Shown: positions 1 through 11,949, counted from the stretch's first letter. The stretch: 64,000 nucleotides of DNA from Leucocoprinus leucothites (GCA_013368445.1 JAACJO010000024.1:186001-250000), one strand, 5' to 3'. Translations and numbers: made by a program. The notes: generated by a model from the sequence alone, not told the origin.

Positions 1-500
1 GGATGAGGGATTTGAGAGGGTTGGGGAGTTGAGGGCAAATTGAGATTTAGATAACATGAACAGCGGATCCAACTAGGAATATGATTGTTACCCAAGCTGC
101 AAGTGGAGCTTTCAGCCAGGGTAGTAGGGACAGAGTTGGAGTGTTTTGGCTCCTGAGTGGTGGAAGTGGTGGCAGCAGGCTGATGCCATACTGTGGTGCA
201 GGTGTTTGCCATGACAAAGATGAGAGAAGGAAACAGAAGGATGATGCGATAGTAGCAAGGTGAAGTCTGATAATACTGTCAAGAACTGGGTTACTAAAGG
301 ATGCGGGACAGAGCCAATGTTCAAGACCAGGTGTCTTGGACAGAGAAGCAGAGATGACTGATCCGGTCGATGAACACAGGAGCAGGTCTTGGCCTCAACT
401 TATGTGTTGTGCCACTACTGATGCTGACCCGGATTTCGGAGATGGATAGAGATGGGAGGGTGAGGAGAGAGCAGAGGTCAGACAAGGTAGTAACATGTGA
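1..500. other. Unassigned left edge
   Basis: I recognise no gene here. Several short open frames exist on both strands but none has a family motif. The sequence abuts the LTR-E copy at 501-881 and may be more of the same inserted element, whose other end would lie outside the window. Confidence 0.3.
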
Positions 501-881
501 CTTAGTCAATTATCAGACTGAGGAGTATGGTACAAGTTTGACTACTTATATACAAGACAGCGGATAGGGTTGGGTAGTAACAAAACAAAGGTATTGCAGA
601 AAAAGGATAAGAGCAGAATTATTGTCCAACATTTTGGAAAGGCTAGAAGATAAGAATATCTGAGACATTGGAAGAGGACTAAAAATGACAAGGGGAATGG
701 AACATGACATGACATGGGAAAGTCCGAATACAATGCACAAGAAGACACAGGGCAAAGAAGAAGGGTGAAGTGAATGAAGTGGAAGTGAGCCAATGCAATG
801 AGATGGAAAGCAAAGCATACATAAAAGGGTTCTAAGTAAGATATTGCCAACTGGGCCAGTTGGGAGGATTGGGTCATGACA
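501..881 (-). repeat. LTR-E copy inserted in element A1 integrase
   Basis: This stretch resembles 11044-11376 over several blocks, for example the shared TTATCAGACTGAGGAG near both left ends and GGCTAGAAGATA in the middle. Read on the minus strand it begins with TG (TGTCATGACCC at 881), as an LTR does. The integrase frame of A1 breaks exactly here, right after a segment matching the A2 integrase at about 28245. The far end is not identified, so I cannot say whether this is a solo LTR or the start of a longer element covering 1-881. Confidence 0.55.
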
Positions 882-1989
882 CAAACCTTCTGTCCTACTT
901 CTAGTTTAGGCAGTGGGCCTTTGATGCATTCAGTCATAGTTTGCCTTGCTTTCTCATGTGAATCTTGCATGGCGATGCAGATATTCTTTATCCAGTTGAT
1001 GCGGTCTTCAGTCACCAGATTGTTTGTTGGTTCTTGATCAGTTGGGAAAGCTTTGAGGGGGTGGCCGTACATCAGTTCGAAGGGTGTCTGTGATCTGTTG
1101 GAGTGGGTACAAGAATTGTGTGCCAATTCCATGAGGGTAGTTTCTTTGGCCAATCAAGAGCATTTTTGGAGCAGTATGCAGAGAGGTACATTTCGATTTC
1201 TTGGTTGAAGTGTTCAGTGGTACTGTCAGATTGAGGGTGGTATGCAGTAGATTGTGCATGTTCTATTCCTAGCTTCTTGAACAGAACTTGGACAGATTTA
1301 GCAACAAATCTAGGGTCTCAATTGGAGATAATTTTGTCTGGGATTCCAAAATGCAAGAAGATGTTTTTGATTAACAAATCAGAGATGTGATCTGTGGTGG
1401 CTTCTTTTCGTGTTGGTATTATAATTATCCCTTTTGTGAGTCCATGGTCCACTACAGACAAAATAGAATTGAATCTATCAACTTCTGGAAGATTGGTGAT
1501 GAGATCCATAGCTATTTGCACAAAGGGTCACAAAGAGTGTGGTCCTTTAATGGGTTGAAGTGGGGGCTTGAAAGGCCATCTGTTGATCTTGTGTTGTTGA
1601 CAGATCAGGCATCCTTTCACATAGTTCTTGACAAAAGCTCTCATTCTGGGCCATGTGACATATTCTTCTAATTTCTGTATGGTTTTGGTTATACCAGGAT
1701 GTCCTGCTGTTGGGTCGTTATGTACTCTTTGGAGTAAACATTTCTTGAAGTGTTGTTGGCAGGTAGTGTGAAATGTCCTTTTTCGTCGATGTGGGGTGAG
1801 CCATCAGGTTTTGTTGGGAGTGATTCTTTGATTTCCGGATCAAGGATATCAATGTCCATTACTGGGAAGGATGATGTATCAAATATATGGGCAGAGATGG
1901 CTGCTTGCAGTTTCTCTTCTTCTTCAGTGACGTGGTCAGGTTGATGTGAGAGTGCATCAGCCACAATATTTTTGATGCCAGAAATGTGG
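882..1989 (-). pseudogene. A1 integrase, truncated and inactivated
   Basis: Reading down from 1964 the frame starts with the usual post-RNase H motif MADALS, then an acidic linker, the zinc-binding part with CLICQQH near 1610, and the DDE core. The first catalytic Asp is in MDLITNLP near 1520. The second should be in the ISDxDPRF motif near 1320, but reads ISN-stop-DPRF: Asp became Asn and the next codon became TGA. The catalytic Glu is retained in TTEHFNQE near 1210. The C-terminal part follows to KLEVGQKV near 890, where LTR-E interrupts it. There is no chromodomain in this copy. It cannot make an active integrase. Confidence 0.85.
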
Positions 1990-3600
1990 CAGATCTTGAC
2001 TTTATGGGCACTGATGAGGGCGGACCATCGAATTGTCCATCAGGATAACTTTGATGGTTTAGCCCAATGAATGATATTGTTATGATCAGTCCATATGATG
2101 GTTTCATGAGGTGAGCCATTGATGTAATGTTGCCATTCTTGCAATGCATGGATGATTGTGAGGAATTCTTGTTCGGAGGTGTGATAGTGTTTTTCGGTGG
2201 GGGAAAATCCTTTTGAGTGGAAGAACATGGGTGCATGATTCTGTTTGAGCCTTTTTGAAGTGAAACTGTGCCAGATGCATGGTTAGAGGCATTAGTTTGT
2301 ATTTCAAAAGGTTTTGTTGGATCAGGGGTTATGAGAACAGGTTCTTGTAGAAATTTCTTTTTGAGAATGTCGAATGATGATTGAGCTTCTGAAATCCATT
2401 GAAATGGTTGATTTTTGCGAAGGAGAGTGTTGAGAGGGACTGCATAGTGTACATAATTTCGTATGAATTTCCGATAGAAATTGCAAAATCCAATGAATTT
2501 GCAGATATCTTGTGGATTTTTGGGTATTGGCCAATCTGCTATTCCTTTGAGTTTTATTGGGTCCATGCGAACTTCGTCAGGTGAAATTATGAATCCTAGA
2601 TATGCCAATTTTTCTTTTTCAAAATCACATTTCTCTGCATTGAGGTAGAGGTCATGTTTTTGAAAGATTTTGAATACTTGGCAGGTAATTTCTTGTAGCT
2701 CTTGTTTTGTTTTTGCATGAATCAGCACATTGTCCATGTACATGATGACCTTATTTTGATGGATAAGGGGAGCAAGGATGGTGTCCATCATGTTCTGAAA
2801 TGCTGCTGGACTATTGCACATTCCAAAGAACATGATGGTGGGTTCAAATAACCCTTTGTGAGTGCAGAAAGCTCCGTTTCCATTGGTCTCCATCGAAAAT
2901 GCGAATGTTGTTATATCCAAGTCATACATCAAGTGCAGTGAAGTATTTTGACCCTTGAAGTCGATTGAGGATTGATTGGATACTAGGGATTGGATATGCA
3001 TTTTTGATGGTGTGTTGGTTGAGGTATCAGTAATCTTGGCATGGTCTCAGAGATCTGTTTTTCTTGGATACAAAGAAGAAAGGAGAAGCCATTGGTGACT
3101 TCAATGGTCTGATGTATCCTTTTGTAGATTTTCTTTGATGAATTTGTTGAGTTCGAGAGTTTCTCCATATGATAATTTATAGGAAGGAAAAGCTTTGGGT
3201 TGGAACAATGATTTCATCTTGATTTTGTGGCCATAGGTTCGAGATGGAGGGAATCTTTTGCTTTCCTTTTCACTGAAGAGATCGAGGAATTCATGAAGAT
3301 AATTGGGTACTATCTGGGTGGGGTCAGTTTCTTTCTTTTTTCTGTGTTGTTGAGCGAATGTCTGAGAGTGTGAGGTTTTGGTGTTGAATTCAATAAAGTG
3401 TCGTTCTGACAGGTTGGGTTCATCTAAACCAATTGCATTGGGGAATGCTGAATCAAGTAATGCTGTGAATTCCTGGTTTTTGATGTAAGATCTCCAAGAA
3501 AGGGTTTTCTTGGTCCAATATACATCCAGGTTGTGTTTAGAAAACCATGGGATTCCATAGATTATTCTGGGTTGTCCTAATTTGCAATGATCGCATTGGT
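1990..3600 (-). pseudogene. A1 reverse transcriptase and RNase H
   Basis: The palm and thumb of a Ty3-type RT lie between about 3150 and 2350: motifs FFGMCNSP and the active-site box YMDNVLIH, where the family has YMDD or YLDD. The second Asp is replaced by Asn. Upstream, the LDVRxGYNN motif has TGA at the Arg codon. RNase H follows (about 2320-1990) with GAVSLQ-like and YHTSEQEFL motifs. The first catalytic Asp (usually DAS) reads NAS. The stretch 1859-3001 is one long open frame, but the RT N-terminus is separated from it by a frameshift near 3100-3000. Non-functional. Confidence 0.85.
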
Positions 3601-4020
3601 TTTGATTCATTTTCCATAAATGGTGGTTTCAATTACTACGTAATTGGTGATGGATGTGTTCTCTACAACTGATCTATCTCCATTCCTGATGGCAAGGGGT
3701 TTCAGGAGTTTTCTTCTCAGAAGTTTCTATTCATTGATGAGATCTTGATTGACAAGATTGGCTCCAGCTCCTGAGTCAAGGAGTGCTAAGGTATCCACAG
3801 TTCTCTCTGGTAGGTGCACTTTTAGGAGAAGATAAAGGGTGTTTGATTGCATGGGAGTAAGGGAAACTTCATTTAAATAGGAGAGTTGAGTCGGGGTCTT
3901 CAGTCTGGGGTAGCTATCGTTCTGTAGTCCATTTGAGAAATAAATAGGTCCATTGGAATCTGGGGTTGAAGAGCAGTGAGGATAAATAAGAGGGTGTGCA
4001 CTGTCTGGTAGAGGGTTTTG
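3601..4020 (-). pseudogene. A1 aspartic protease
   Basis: A retroviral-type protease active site, LLDSGAGA, is readable near 3785-3760 on the minus strand, followed by NQDLINE. It corresponds to 25320-25390 in A2. In A1 the frame is broken just downstream (TAG near 3735 where A2 has TGG), so the product would be truncated. Confidence 0.75.
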
Positions 4021-4224
4021 ACAAATTAGATATGGATGCTAATCATCTGAGGCAAAATCCTGGATTTCTCGATGGACAAATCTGGGTTGGTTGGCATGTT
4101 CATTGTAGACATTTACAACTTCTTCATTGTCTGGGATGCTTTGGACAATTTTGTTGAGTTGCATGCTTTGGAAGTATCTCTGTGCCTTCTTGTCATTATC
4201 ATGTGGCTTCCTAGGTGATACGGG

Positions 4225-5852
4225 TCACTTATGTTTGGCATTCTTGGACTGAGAACTTCTAAGGATTTTTGAAAGGCATGCTTTACATTTGGGACAATCT
4301 CTGGCAAAGTGTCTGGTTTGTTCACATTCAAAACATGTCCCTTCCCTAAGGCTTTTTTTTTGACGTGTAGAAAGGATTGTGTCAAATGCTTGCAGTATTG
4401 ACTGTTTAACATTCTCTTGATGTTCATCTTCATCACTTTCACTTTCATCAGATGACAAATCATCATTTTGTTGGTAGCCTTGAGAAATCACAAAGTTCTG
4501 AAGTAATGCTTCCATAGCATCGATGTCCATTGCATTTGGGTCCTGATGAGGTTGGAGCAGGATGTAGCCTTGACCCTGGTGATAATTACACCTTTTTGGT
4601 TTTGCCATCTTTCTTCTGGAGTATACCTGGAGGTGTCTTCGATAATAGTCTGCCTCCATTCTTTCAGTTTCCTCTGCCACACAGGCTGCTGTGAACCATT
4701 CCTCCAAGTTGTTTCCTAGATGCTTCGAAATAGCATGGATTGCAATGCTCAGGTCGAGACCTTCTCTGAACTGATGGATGAGTTGTTGGGTTTCTCAGAC
4801 TCCAGCTCAGTTAGCCAGGATTCAGAACTCCATGATGTAGATCTCAACAGATCTTTGCATTTGTTTAAGTGTGAGCCATTTTCTGAGGAAGCTTTCTCCT
4901 TTGTTGCATAGTAGGAATGATTGATCCAAGGCTTGCCAAAATGCATCAGTGGTACCAAAGGTAGGTACTCCATTTTGCATGTGGTGGGTAAGGAAGTCTC
5001 TCCTCCAGAAACTTGCTCCTTCTCCTATGTTGTATAATGCACAGATGGTGGTGTTGTGGTCAGATGGGAATTGATCCCAGTTGGCCAAGAAGTATAATGC
5101 AAGTTGTTCTTTCCATCTTTGATAATCCTGAGCAGTGCTGTTGAATTCTTTGGGTAGATCATATTTGACTCCTCTATTGTAGTGTTGGAGTTGTTGTTAT
5201 TGTGCTTGTCCAAAGAATCCTCTTCCACCTCCTCCTCCACCTCCTCTGCTTCCTCTGTCTGGACTTCTAGGCAGTCCTTTCCTTTGAAACCTTGTGGTAC
5301 TGGCTGATAGATGTTATATTCTGGTTTATTTGCTCTGTATCCAAATGTGTTTGCTGCCAAGACTTCAGCTCCTCTATTGAATTCACTGGATTCCATTGGT
5401 GATCCTGCTCTTTGAGATCTATAGGGGATCTCGGAATCTGATTGGGATGGGGCAGTAATGGTGGAAGATCCTTGTGAAGGCATTTCTTGGGTTTCAATTG
5501 GTTTGAATTGGAGTCCAGGTAGTTCTGTCTGGACAAGGTTTTCAAGTCTAGTGAAGGTTTCTTTGAGTTGGGATTGGTGTTCTTCTTCATGTTGTCTACT
5601 TCTTTGTCTTTGGATAGCTGGGAGTAGTGAGGATTTTGCAGGAGGGGTTGGAAGGTTTGGGAGTTGTTGTGAGAAGAGGGCATTCTGAGATTCTTGGGTT
5701 TCAACTAGTGAGTTTCCACTAGTTGACTCTTGTAGTTCATTCTCAGGGTGGAAATGGCTTTGGAATCTCTTGGAGAGGTGTGCTGCAAGGTGTGGGGGGT
5801 CTGCTCTTCTACGATTGTTGGAAGATGAGGCTTCGGCATTCACAAACAACAA
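4225..5852 (-). pseudogene. A1 gag with CCHC zinc knuckle
   Basis: The gag polyprotein frame starts with a Gln/Pro/Ser-rich region (about 5850-5300), then a Gly-rich stretch, the conserved capsid part (motifs KEFNSTAQDYQRWKEQL and WRRDFLTHHMQNG near 5150-4950) and an acidic segment. It ends with a zinc knuckle of C-x2-C-x4-H-x4-C spacing (CFECEQTRHFARDC) near 4340-4299. There are frameshifts near 5260 and 4830. A TGA after QAGV-like residues (about 4797) is shared with A2 and so predates the copies. N-terminal gag sequence probably extends upstream to about 6140. Confidence 0.85.
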
Positions 5853-6373
5853 TTGATGGGTGTTGTTTGAGTATTAATTTGACTATATGTTGTTGTGTAT
5901 TGGGTGTGATATTAGTTCTAAAAATAGAATCAATAGAGTTGGATGAATTTGGATTTTCATCAGATTCATAATCTGAGTAGGTTTTGGTTTGATCATTGAT
6001 CTTGCTGATCCATGATGGTGATTCTATGTAGTTCTTTGGATGACATTAATCTACTAGTTGGATGCTCATGGTTGGACTCTTCTGAATGGCTGCCTTCGTA
6101 GTTTGTATGCAAGGAATCAGGTCAGTTCTTTGGCATGCACCAGGGGTAATGTATAACTCTTGGGTGTGATTCCTAATCAGAGGCTTGCTGGTTATAGATT
6201 GGTTCAGTATTCTGCTCAGGTGTAGCACAAAGCAATACTAGCCCAAGGGTTTCTTCAAGTGTAGTGTGAAGCAATACTAGCTTGTAAGAGATGTCAGATG
6301 GCACAGCAACTAGGCAATGAGAACCAAATGCAATGGGTTTGTTGTGGGATACTACTGGAATTGGCACAGTAGG

Positions 6374-6385
6374 AAGTTTAATCTT
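6374..6385 (-). promoter_or_regulatory. Candidate self-priming primer-binding site of A1
   Basis: Two bases inside the 5' LTR the minus strand reads AAGATTAAACTT. This is the exact reverse complement of AAGTTTAATCTT in the LTR, about 34 nt downstream of a TATA-like box. No tRNA-type TGG primer site is seen. See the A2 site at 22795-22806. Confidence 0.55.
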
Positions 6386-6387
6386 AT

Positions 6388-7083
6388 TGTTAAGATCTAC
6401 AGTCAGAGTACCTAGTAACATCACGTGTCACAACATGTGATTGGGTTACATAAGTCAGTGGCTAACTGGTCTTTAACCTACTTCAATTAATGAGCTTGAG
6501 TATTCTCCAAAACCGAGTAAGAGAAGGCCAAGAAGACTTGAGGTAAGTCTAAGGTAGCATGAGGTTCGAGAAAACAACAATAGTACAAGTGAATTCAAGT
6601 TGGGGCAAGTAAACACAAGTAGTCTGGGAAACAAAGGAAAGATTAAACTTGCGTTTAATCTTCCTAATACAAGGTCCTTAAATACTAACTAACCAGAAGT
6701 GTATCAAACTATGAAACTACAACTACAAGTCCTGGATCACAATCACAATACTGATAAATACTAATCTGTCCACTGATGTAACAGCTATCATAGTTAGATA
6801 TTAAAATGTTTGAATCCAAATGTGATGTCCATAAAACCATCATTGTCTGTTTATCAATCTGTTAGTCCACTCCTATCAAACAGTGAAACTGTTTCTCCTG
6901 ATCCTAGTGATGACGGCCATCCAGTTGTACTCATCCCAATCAATGTCAAACCTTTCTTCTTTGATATCAAACCTTCTAACATATTCTTCCCAATCAAGTA
7001 GGGCCACTTTGGACTGGGTGGCTGTGTCAGCATCTAGAACGATCAAGTCACAATAGGCATCAATCAAGTCAACATTTATAACA
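6388..7083 (-). repeat. LTR-A, 5' LTR of A1
   Basis: A 696 bp LTR with TG...CA ends on the minus strand. It is homologous along its length to five other copies in the window (8954, 21394, 21956, 30147, 50988). It carries the same short reading frame in its first 208 bases and the same TATTTAAG box. The partner 3' LTR is not in the window. Confidence 0.9.
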
Positions 7084-7261
7084 ATGACAAATATGCATGC
7101 TCTTGGCTTCCCCAGCTGAGTGGTATTGCAATGTGAACAGGCAGAGTCTATCCCTGGATTTACCAGTGCCTCATCACCATATTGATGCAAAGGGTGGATA
7201 CAAACTTCTCCAATTCACTAAACTTCATGCTGCCCTTGTAAGGCTCTATGACCTTATCATT

Positions 7262-8462
7262 GTGCATGATCTATAGATCTATCAAATGAAATATCATCAA
7301 ATTGATCTGAGGGTGCCATTGAGTCTGAGGCCCTTGACTCGGATAGTCAAGGAGTTCCCCAAATAGGAGTTTCTCCTTTATTACAGTTGTTAATATCAGG
7401 AATTGACTTGATGTTGAATCCTGGGTGGCTTTAAGGGGTGACTCCTTTGAAGTCTATACCTTGGTCAGGTATGTCTGAGGATCCATATGTGCAAAGATCC
7501 TCATTGTGCATGCATTGAAAACTCATGTGCTTGTTTAGATCCCTTCAATGTTCACATTGACATGCAATATTGATGTAGGGATTGTGATGCATGCCATAGG
7601 GTGTCCAATAACTATTGTCATTGTCAGTGTCATTGTCTTTGTCCTCAAGGTGAATGGATCCTGTTGTTCAAACAGAGCACTTATTAGCACTCTGTATTGG
7701 TGTAGTCAGCATAGTCAGAATGTGATGTGAAGAATGTTGATTCAGGAACATAATGATACAAGTTTGTTCTGTTACTCATCTATCGTATTCTTTATTAGAT
7801 TCATTCGGTTTGCAAGCTTTAAAAAGTTCAGCTACATTGGCTTGAGTGGCAAGAGAAGTATTATTTCCTCTATGTAATGGAGTGGAAGGGTGTACAACCC
7901 TTCCATGGGGTTGATAGTTGTTTCCATTGTGCAAGGGATCTTGCTCACCACAGAATTCTTCAAATGTGGGTGTTTACATGGTACTATATACTGTGTTCAT
8001 GGGTGATGGCATATACCCTGGCCATTCCTTTTTTACAGCAATATATTTGCCTATAAGTTTTTGAACAGTCCTAAAGACCATTTCATTGAAGTCGTCATCA
8101 GAGATGTTATTATTCTCTGCAACAGCTCCAACTAATATATTGTACATATACTCCTCTGCATAGAGGAGTATCTTAGATTGTCTTTCAGCTCAGATATTAT
8201 AATTGTTGAAGACCACTTGGGTCTTCTCTTTAAGGGTCAACAAGTCCCTCATAGCTAAAGATAGCTCTGATGGTGTTGCATTCCCTTCAGGGTTGAAGGG
8301 TGGTTCATTGTCATGAGTATTATCATTGTGATGGGTGTTATTGGTGCCTATAGGCACCAATTGGATAGGGGCATTAGGCCCTGCCATATTAAGGGCACAA
8401 GTCCCTTGTTGTTGAGTAGCATGATTGCTGCTTGATGATGGATTGGTATTGTTATGGCCCAA
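7262..8462 (-). pseudogene. Element B internal ORF, function unknown
   Basis: One minus-strand frame runs for about 400 codons from 8462 to 7262 with only a handful of stops, mostly TGA (one near 8188, then TAA and TGA further on). The product would begin Asn/Ser/Gln-rich, then have a charged part (SLAMRDLLTLKEKTQ) and a helical part (SKILLYAEEYMYNILVG, then QKLIGKYIAVKKEWPG). It starts about a dozen bases from the inner end of LTR-B, so by position it is the first, gag-like ORF of element B. I do not recognise the family. A1 is inserted beyond 7083. Confidence 0.5.
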
Positions 8463-8954
8463 ACAGCATTAGCTGTAAAATTGTTAATTTCGATGATATA
8501 GTCAATATATTGGGCAACTGTATAAACATTAAGGAACCCTACTGTAAGACCCTAGTGTAACATATACATTCACAAAAGCATAGCACATTCACAAAACAAC
8601 CATTAATGATCAAGAGTAACAAGAGGCTACAGGATGATGTTGAGACTTAGTGAACACAGTTGGGATGTGTATCCTATGACCCTTTGTGATCTTAGCCTGT
8701 AACCTGGGTATTGATCTGGTCAAAGTCTTTTTCAAAAGAACAATAACAGACTAACTAATCAGAGATCAAAGGCTTAGCCTTCTGATCCAGACAGACCCTT
8801 GTGTACATTTATGGAAGTCCTATCATTCCAACATTGCTACAGCAGAAGTATACCCTTTTGCAAAAGACAGAGAAATTCCACATGGGCACTGAATGACCCA
8901 CTTGACTATAGAATGAGATTAGTGGAAACTAACAGGACACATCAGCACTTGACT

Positions 8955-9161
8955 GTTATAAACGTCAACCTGATTGACGCTCATTGTGACTTAATCATCC
9001 TAGATGCCAACACAGCCACCAGGACCGAGACTGCGGTTCTAGATTGGGAAGAATACGTTGGAAAGTTTGATGTGGAAGAGGAACGATTCGATGTTGATTG
9101 GGATGAGTATAATTGGACGGACGTTATTAGGAGGATCAGGAGGAATGGTTTTGCTGTTTGA
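8955..9161 (+). CDS. Conserved reading frame inside LTR-A (U3)
   Basis: Starting at the second base of the LTR, a 68-codon frame runs to TGA. Its product is acidic, with LIDAHCDLIILDA, then WEEYVGKFD, then RIRRNGFAV at the end. The same frame is open in all six LTR-A copies in the window (stops at 6876, 9161, 21601, 22163, 30354 and 51183), although gag and pol of the same family are riddled with stops. There is no in-frame ATG in the LTR, so it may be the C-terminal end of an upstream ORF reading into the 3' LTR. No known domain was recognised. Confidence 0.4.
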   Translation, partial: VINVNLIDAHCDLIILDANTATRTETAVLDWEEYVGKFDVEEERFDVDWDEYNWTDVIRRIRRNGFAV

Positions 9162-9354
9162 TTGTTATGGACTAAAAGGACTGATTAACAGACAGTGATG
9201 GTTTCATGGACATCGCATTTGGATTTGAACTATTAGATATCTAACTATGATAGCTATTACATCGGCGGACAGATACGTATTTATCAGAATTGTGATAGTG
9301 ATTTTCGGACTTGTAGTTGTAGTTTCATAGTTTGATATCATTTCGTCTAGTCAG

Positions 9355-9399
9355 TATTTAAGGACTTGTATTTGGAAGATTAAATGCAAGTTTAATCTT
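9355..9399 (+). promoter_or_regulatory. LTR-A core promoter and self-primer
   Basis: TATTTAAG (9355-9362) lies 33 nt before AAGTTTAATCTT (9388-9399), the segment complementary to the primer-binding site next to the 5' LTRs. An RNA starting about 30 nt after the TATA-like box would carry this segment at its 5' end. The same spacing (34 nt) is seen at 21794-21839. Confidence 0.5.
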
Positions 9400-10530
9400 T
9401 CCTTTGTTTCCCGGACTACTTGTGTCTACTTGCCCTGCCTTGAATTCACTTGTATCATTGTTGTTGTCTCGAACCTCGCGCTACCTTAGACTTACCTCAA
9501 GTCTTCTTGGCCTTCTCTTACTAGGCTTTCGAGAATACTCAAGCTTATTAATTGAAGTAGGTTAAAGACCAGTTAGCTGCTGTCTTATGTAACCAATCAC
9601 GTGTTGTGACACGTGACGTTACTAGGTGCTCTGACTGTAAATCTTAACACTTGACTACTGACTAGTAGGCATTGTTACAGTCAGGAACGAGCTTTTATGG
9701 AATAAGACAACCATTAGCAGTAGTAAAGATCTCATGATATCGGATGAGCAGGGGTAAGCACACCTTTGCGAAAGGATGTGTCAGCACTTAAAACCCCAAA
9801 GAAAACCCAGAAATACTCCTATTGGACAACCTTTCAATAAATCTCCTTTTATTATTATCAACAATGTGTACACATCATCCATGTAATTACTCCTTTAGTA
9901 CCATAAAACCAATATAAACCTTTCTTGAGTGTATAGTCTAGCAAGGAATCTCACCTGCTAAGGCTACACTTAGAGACTGTCCCATATGACATATCTAAGT
10001 GAGTAGTAAAAAGTGTATTGAGCATCCTTTGGTCATAGACCATTAAAGAATCAGGAAATACCTTTCGAGAAAGAACATCACTGTGAGATTCATATAAGTT
10101 CAGAGTGTGAAGAAGTCTGGAAAAGACTTATAAGCTGTATATTGCATCTAGTATCCAGGAGTGGTGCTAGTCAGTGTCAGTTGTATTGTGATAGTGCCAA
10201 GTGTTAGCAAAAGTGACAATTTGTGAGTACTGGTCTATTATACTTCTGCATTCTAAGGGACTTGTAGTTGTGCAATGTCGCATAACAAGGATTGTCAAGT
10301 ACCTTTCACAAAGTGGTCACTCCAGTACAAAACTAGTCTACTGACAATTTCCATTATCTATCATTATCAACCTTTGCACTTTTGCAAAACACCCTTCTTT
10401 ATTGATTAACCTCCCACAAACTTGTATTGAGTTTAGGAGTATTGGTTGTTATTGTTATTAATGTTACCTATCATTCACTATCTGACTACATTCCCTTTAT
10501 TACCTTAACAATCACATTTGTGCCTCTTCA

Positions 10531-11043
10531 GCGTTGTTATCAGCACAAGGCTGGTTACTTTGCCTTCTAGAAGCCATGCCATAAATTGATGCTTCTTTTT
10601 ATTTTTGGGGTTGCAGGAAGGTAAAATCATTTGATCATGAGTTCAAATAGGTTGAACTAAAACAGTGTAAAGCTGATATGCTTTACTGTAATTTATATAT
10701 GTGATCTTATGTTCATGCCAGATAGTTCAATCCTGGTGTATAGGGTAAACTACATGGACAAACAGTAAAAGATCAGTTGTTCCTTCAACCAACTGATAAC
10801 TAGTTTATATACTATCATATTACATAACATGATGAGGCTATAGGCAATGTTGTACAAACAAGATCATTGGCATCAATTGCTGATGATGGGGGATGAAGTA
10901 TGTCTGATGACAGACTTAGTGAAAGTTAAGTGAAGTCTGATGACAGACTTAGTGAAAGTTAAGTGAAGTCTGATGAATCAGACTTCATTATAGTAAAGTA
11001 TAAGGGTGTATACCCTTACAGCAGAGAAGTTAGCATATTGCTA
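10531..11043. repeat. Gene-free; 33-bp tandem repeat and hairpin
   Basis: No gene is seen. A 33 bp unit starting GTCTGATGACAG is present twice in tandem (10902-10934 and 10935-10967) and begins a third time. The third start is folded into a perfect 9-bp-arm hairpin (10965-10986, arms GAAGTCTGA/TCAGACTTC, loop TGAA). Confidence 0.7.
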
Positions 11044-11376
11044 AGTTGATTATCAGACTGAGGAGTCCAAGTACAAAGTCATGCTACTTGTATACAATGC
11101 AAAATATAGGATCAGATAAGGAAAACAAGCAAAGTAGTAAATGGAGAAATAATAAAAGTAGTGCCTGCAAATTTTACAAGGCTAGAAGATACAAAATTCA
11201 CTATTAATCAATTGTAAGAAATTTTCAACAAGGCAGTATGAATTGATGGAATAGAAGATGTCAAAATAAGTCTCAAAGTGACAGACCAATAAAGCCAATA
11301 TGTGAAAGTGAATGAAAGTGAATGAAATAGCACTAAGTCCAAATCATAAACCATTCTTGAGTATTGGCTCATAACA
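11044..11376 (-). repeat. LTR-E copy
   Basis: Related to 501-881 (see there). On the minus strand it begins TGTTATGAGC at 11376. The two copies differ strongly, and many of the differences are C/T or G/A. Confidence 0.5.
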
Positions 11377-11404
11377 CAATCTGAGAATACATATTGCACC
11401 AAGA

Positions 11405-11949
11405 TATCACAATCTATGATTGTGACCTCTCCAATTTAATCTCCAACTATTCTTTCAACTTCCAATTCATGCGATTTTCATTATCTACCATTTCTATAAA
11501 TATTTTGCAGCCTATTTCTACTCATTATTCAATCCTCCTTTCATTTGCACTCATATTTGTTTCTGCCATTCCATTTATATTTGTCATTCTCCATTGTATT
11601 GTGTCTATTGTTGTCTATTTACCTTTTATTTATCTGTTTATTTGTTTATTGTCACATTGTGAGTTTTACAATATTTACATGTTATTTGTCTGATTTCACA
11701 TTATCTTAAATATGTCACTACTAGTTCATGTATTACCCATTCTGAATATCAACTAAGATTCTACTCTTACTCCCTGTCCGGTTATTCCTTCAGTGTTGAA
11801 TTCCAATTCACACTGCCTGTCATCTTCCTTGTAGACCAAATCAGTCAACGCAATATCAGAAGGGCACAGCACATATGCTGAAGCCAATGACCAATCTTTC
11901 CATAACTTTTGTGCAACTAGTAAGTGCCAGTAATTTGCAAATCTTGACA
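11405..11949 (+). repeat. LTR-C copy 1
   Basis: A 545 bp repeat homologous to 39060-39607 and 41692-42233. It ends AAATCTTGACA. The start reads TATCACAATC where copy 3 has TGTCATGATC; both derive from TGTCACGATC by CpG decay. The 27 bases after it (11950-11976) are the 3' tail of LTR-D, so this LTR sits at the same place in LTR-D as copy 3. Confidence 0.75.

Larger units (their letters stand above)
882..7083 (-). mobile_element. Ty3/gypsy chromovirus A1, decayed, 3' end lost
   Basis: This is a minus-strand LTR retrotransposon with a 5' LTR (6388-7083), then gag, protease, reverse transcriptase, RNase H and part of the integrase in the order typical of Ty3/gypsy. It is collinear with element A2 (21394-30843). 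Every coding part carries stops and frameshifts. The 3' part (end of integrase, chromodomain, ORF3 and 3' LTR) is replaced by LTR-E sequence from position 881. It is inserted in the internal region of element B, whose reading frame ends near 7262. It retains more CpG codons than A2 (for example CGA in the RT region near 2464), so it looks younger. Confidence 0.9.
8954..9649 (+). repeat. Solo LTR-A in LTR-B
   Basis: A 696 bp LTR with TG...CA ends. The flanking host sequence CTTGAC is duplicated exactly on both sides (8948-8953 and 9650-9655), and the uninterrupted site can be read in the other LTR-B copy near 46174. No internal element sequence is present, so this is a solo LTR. Confidence 0.92.
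8474..10530 (-). repeat. LTR-B copy, split by a solo LTR-A
   Basis: This block matches 45699-47052 along its whole length once the 8954-9649 insertion and its duplication are removed (about 1.36 kb). Both ends fit an LTR: on the plus strand TGTAAAATTGTTAA at the left, and CA at the right end. It is read as a long LTR in minus orientation because the only coding remnant of the element (7262-8462) lies on its left and points left. An unclassified repeat is the alternative. Confidence 0.6.

Noticed and set aside
5458..5971. Plus-strand open frames over A1 gag.
   Set aside because: Antisense to a gag frame that is collinear with A2; no motif of their own.
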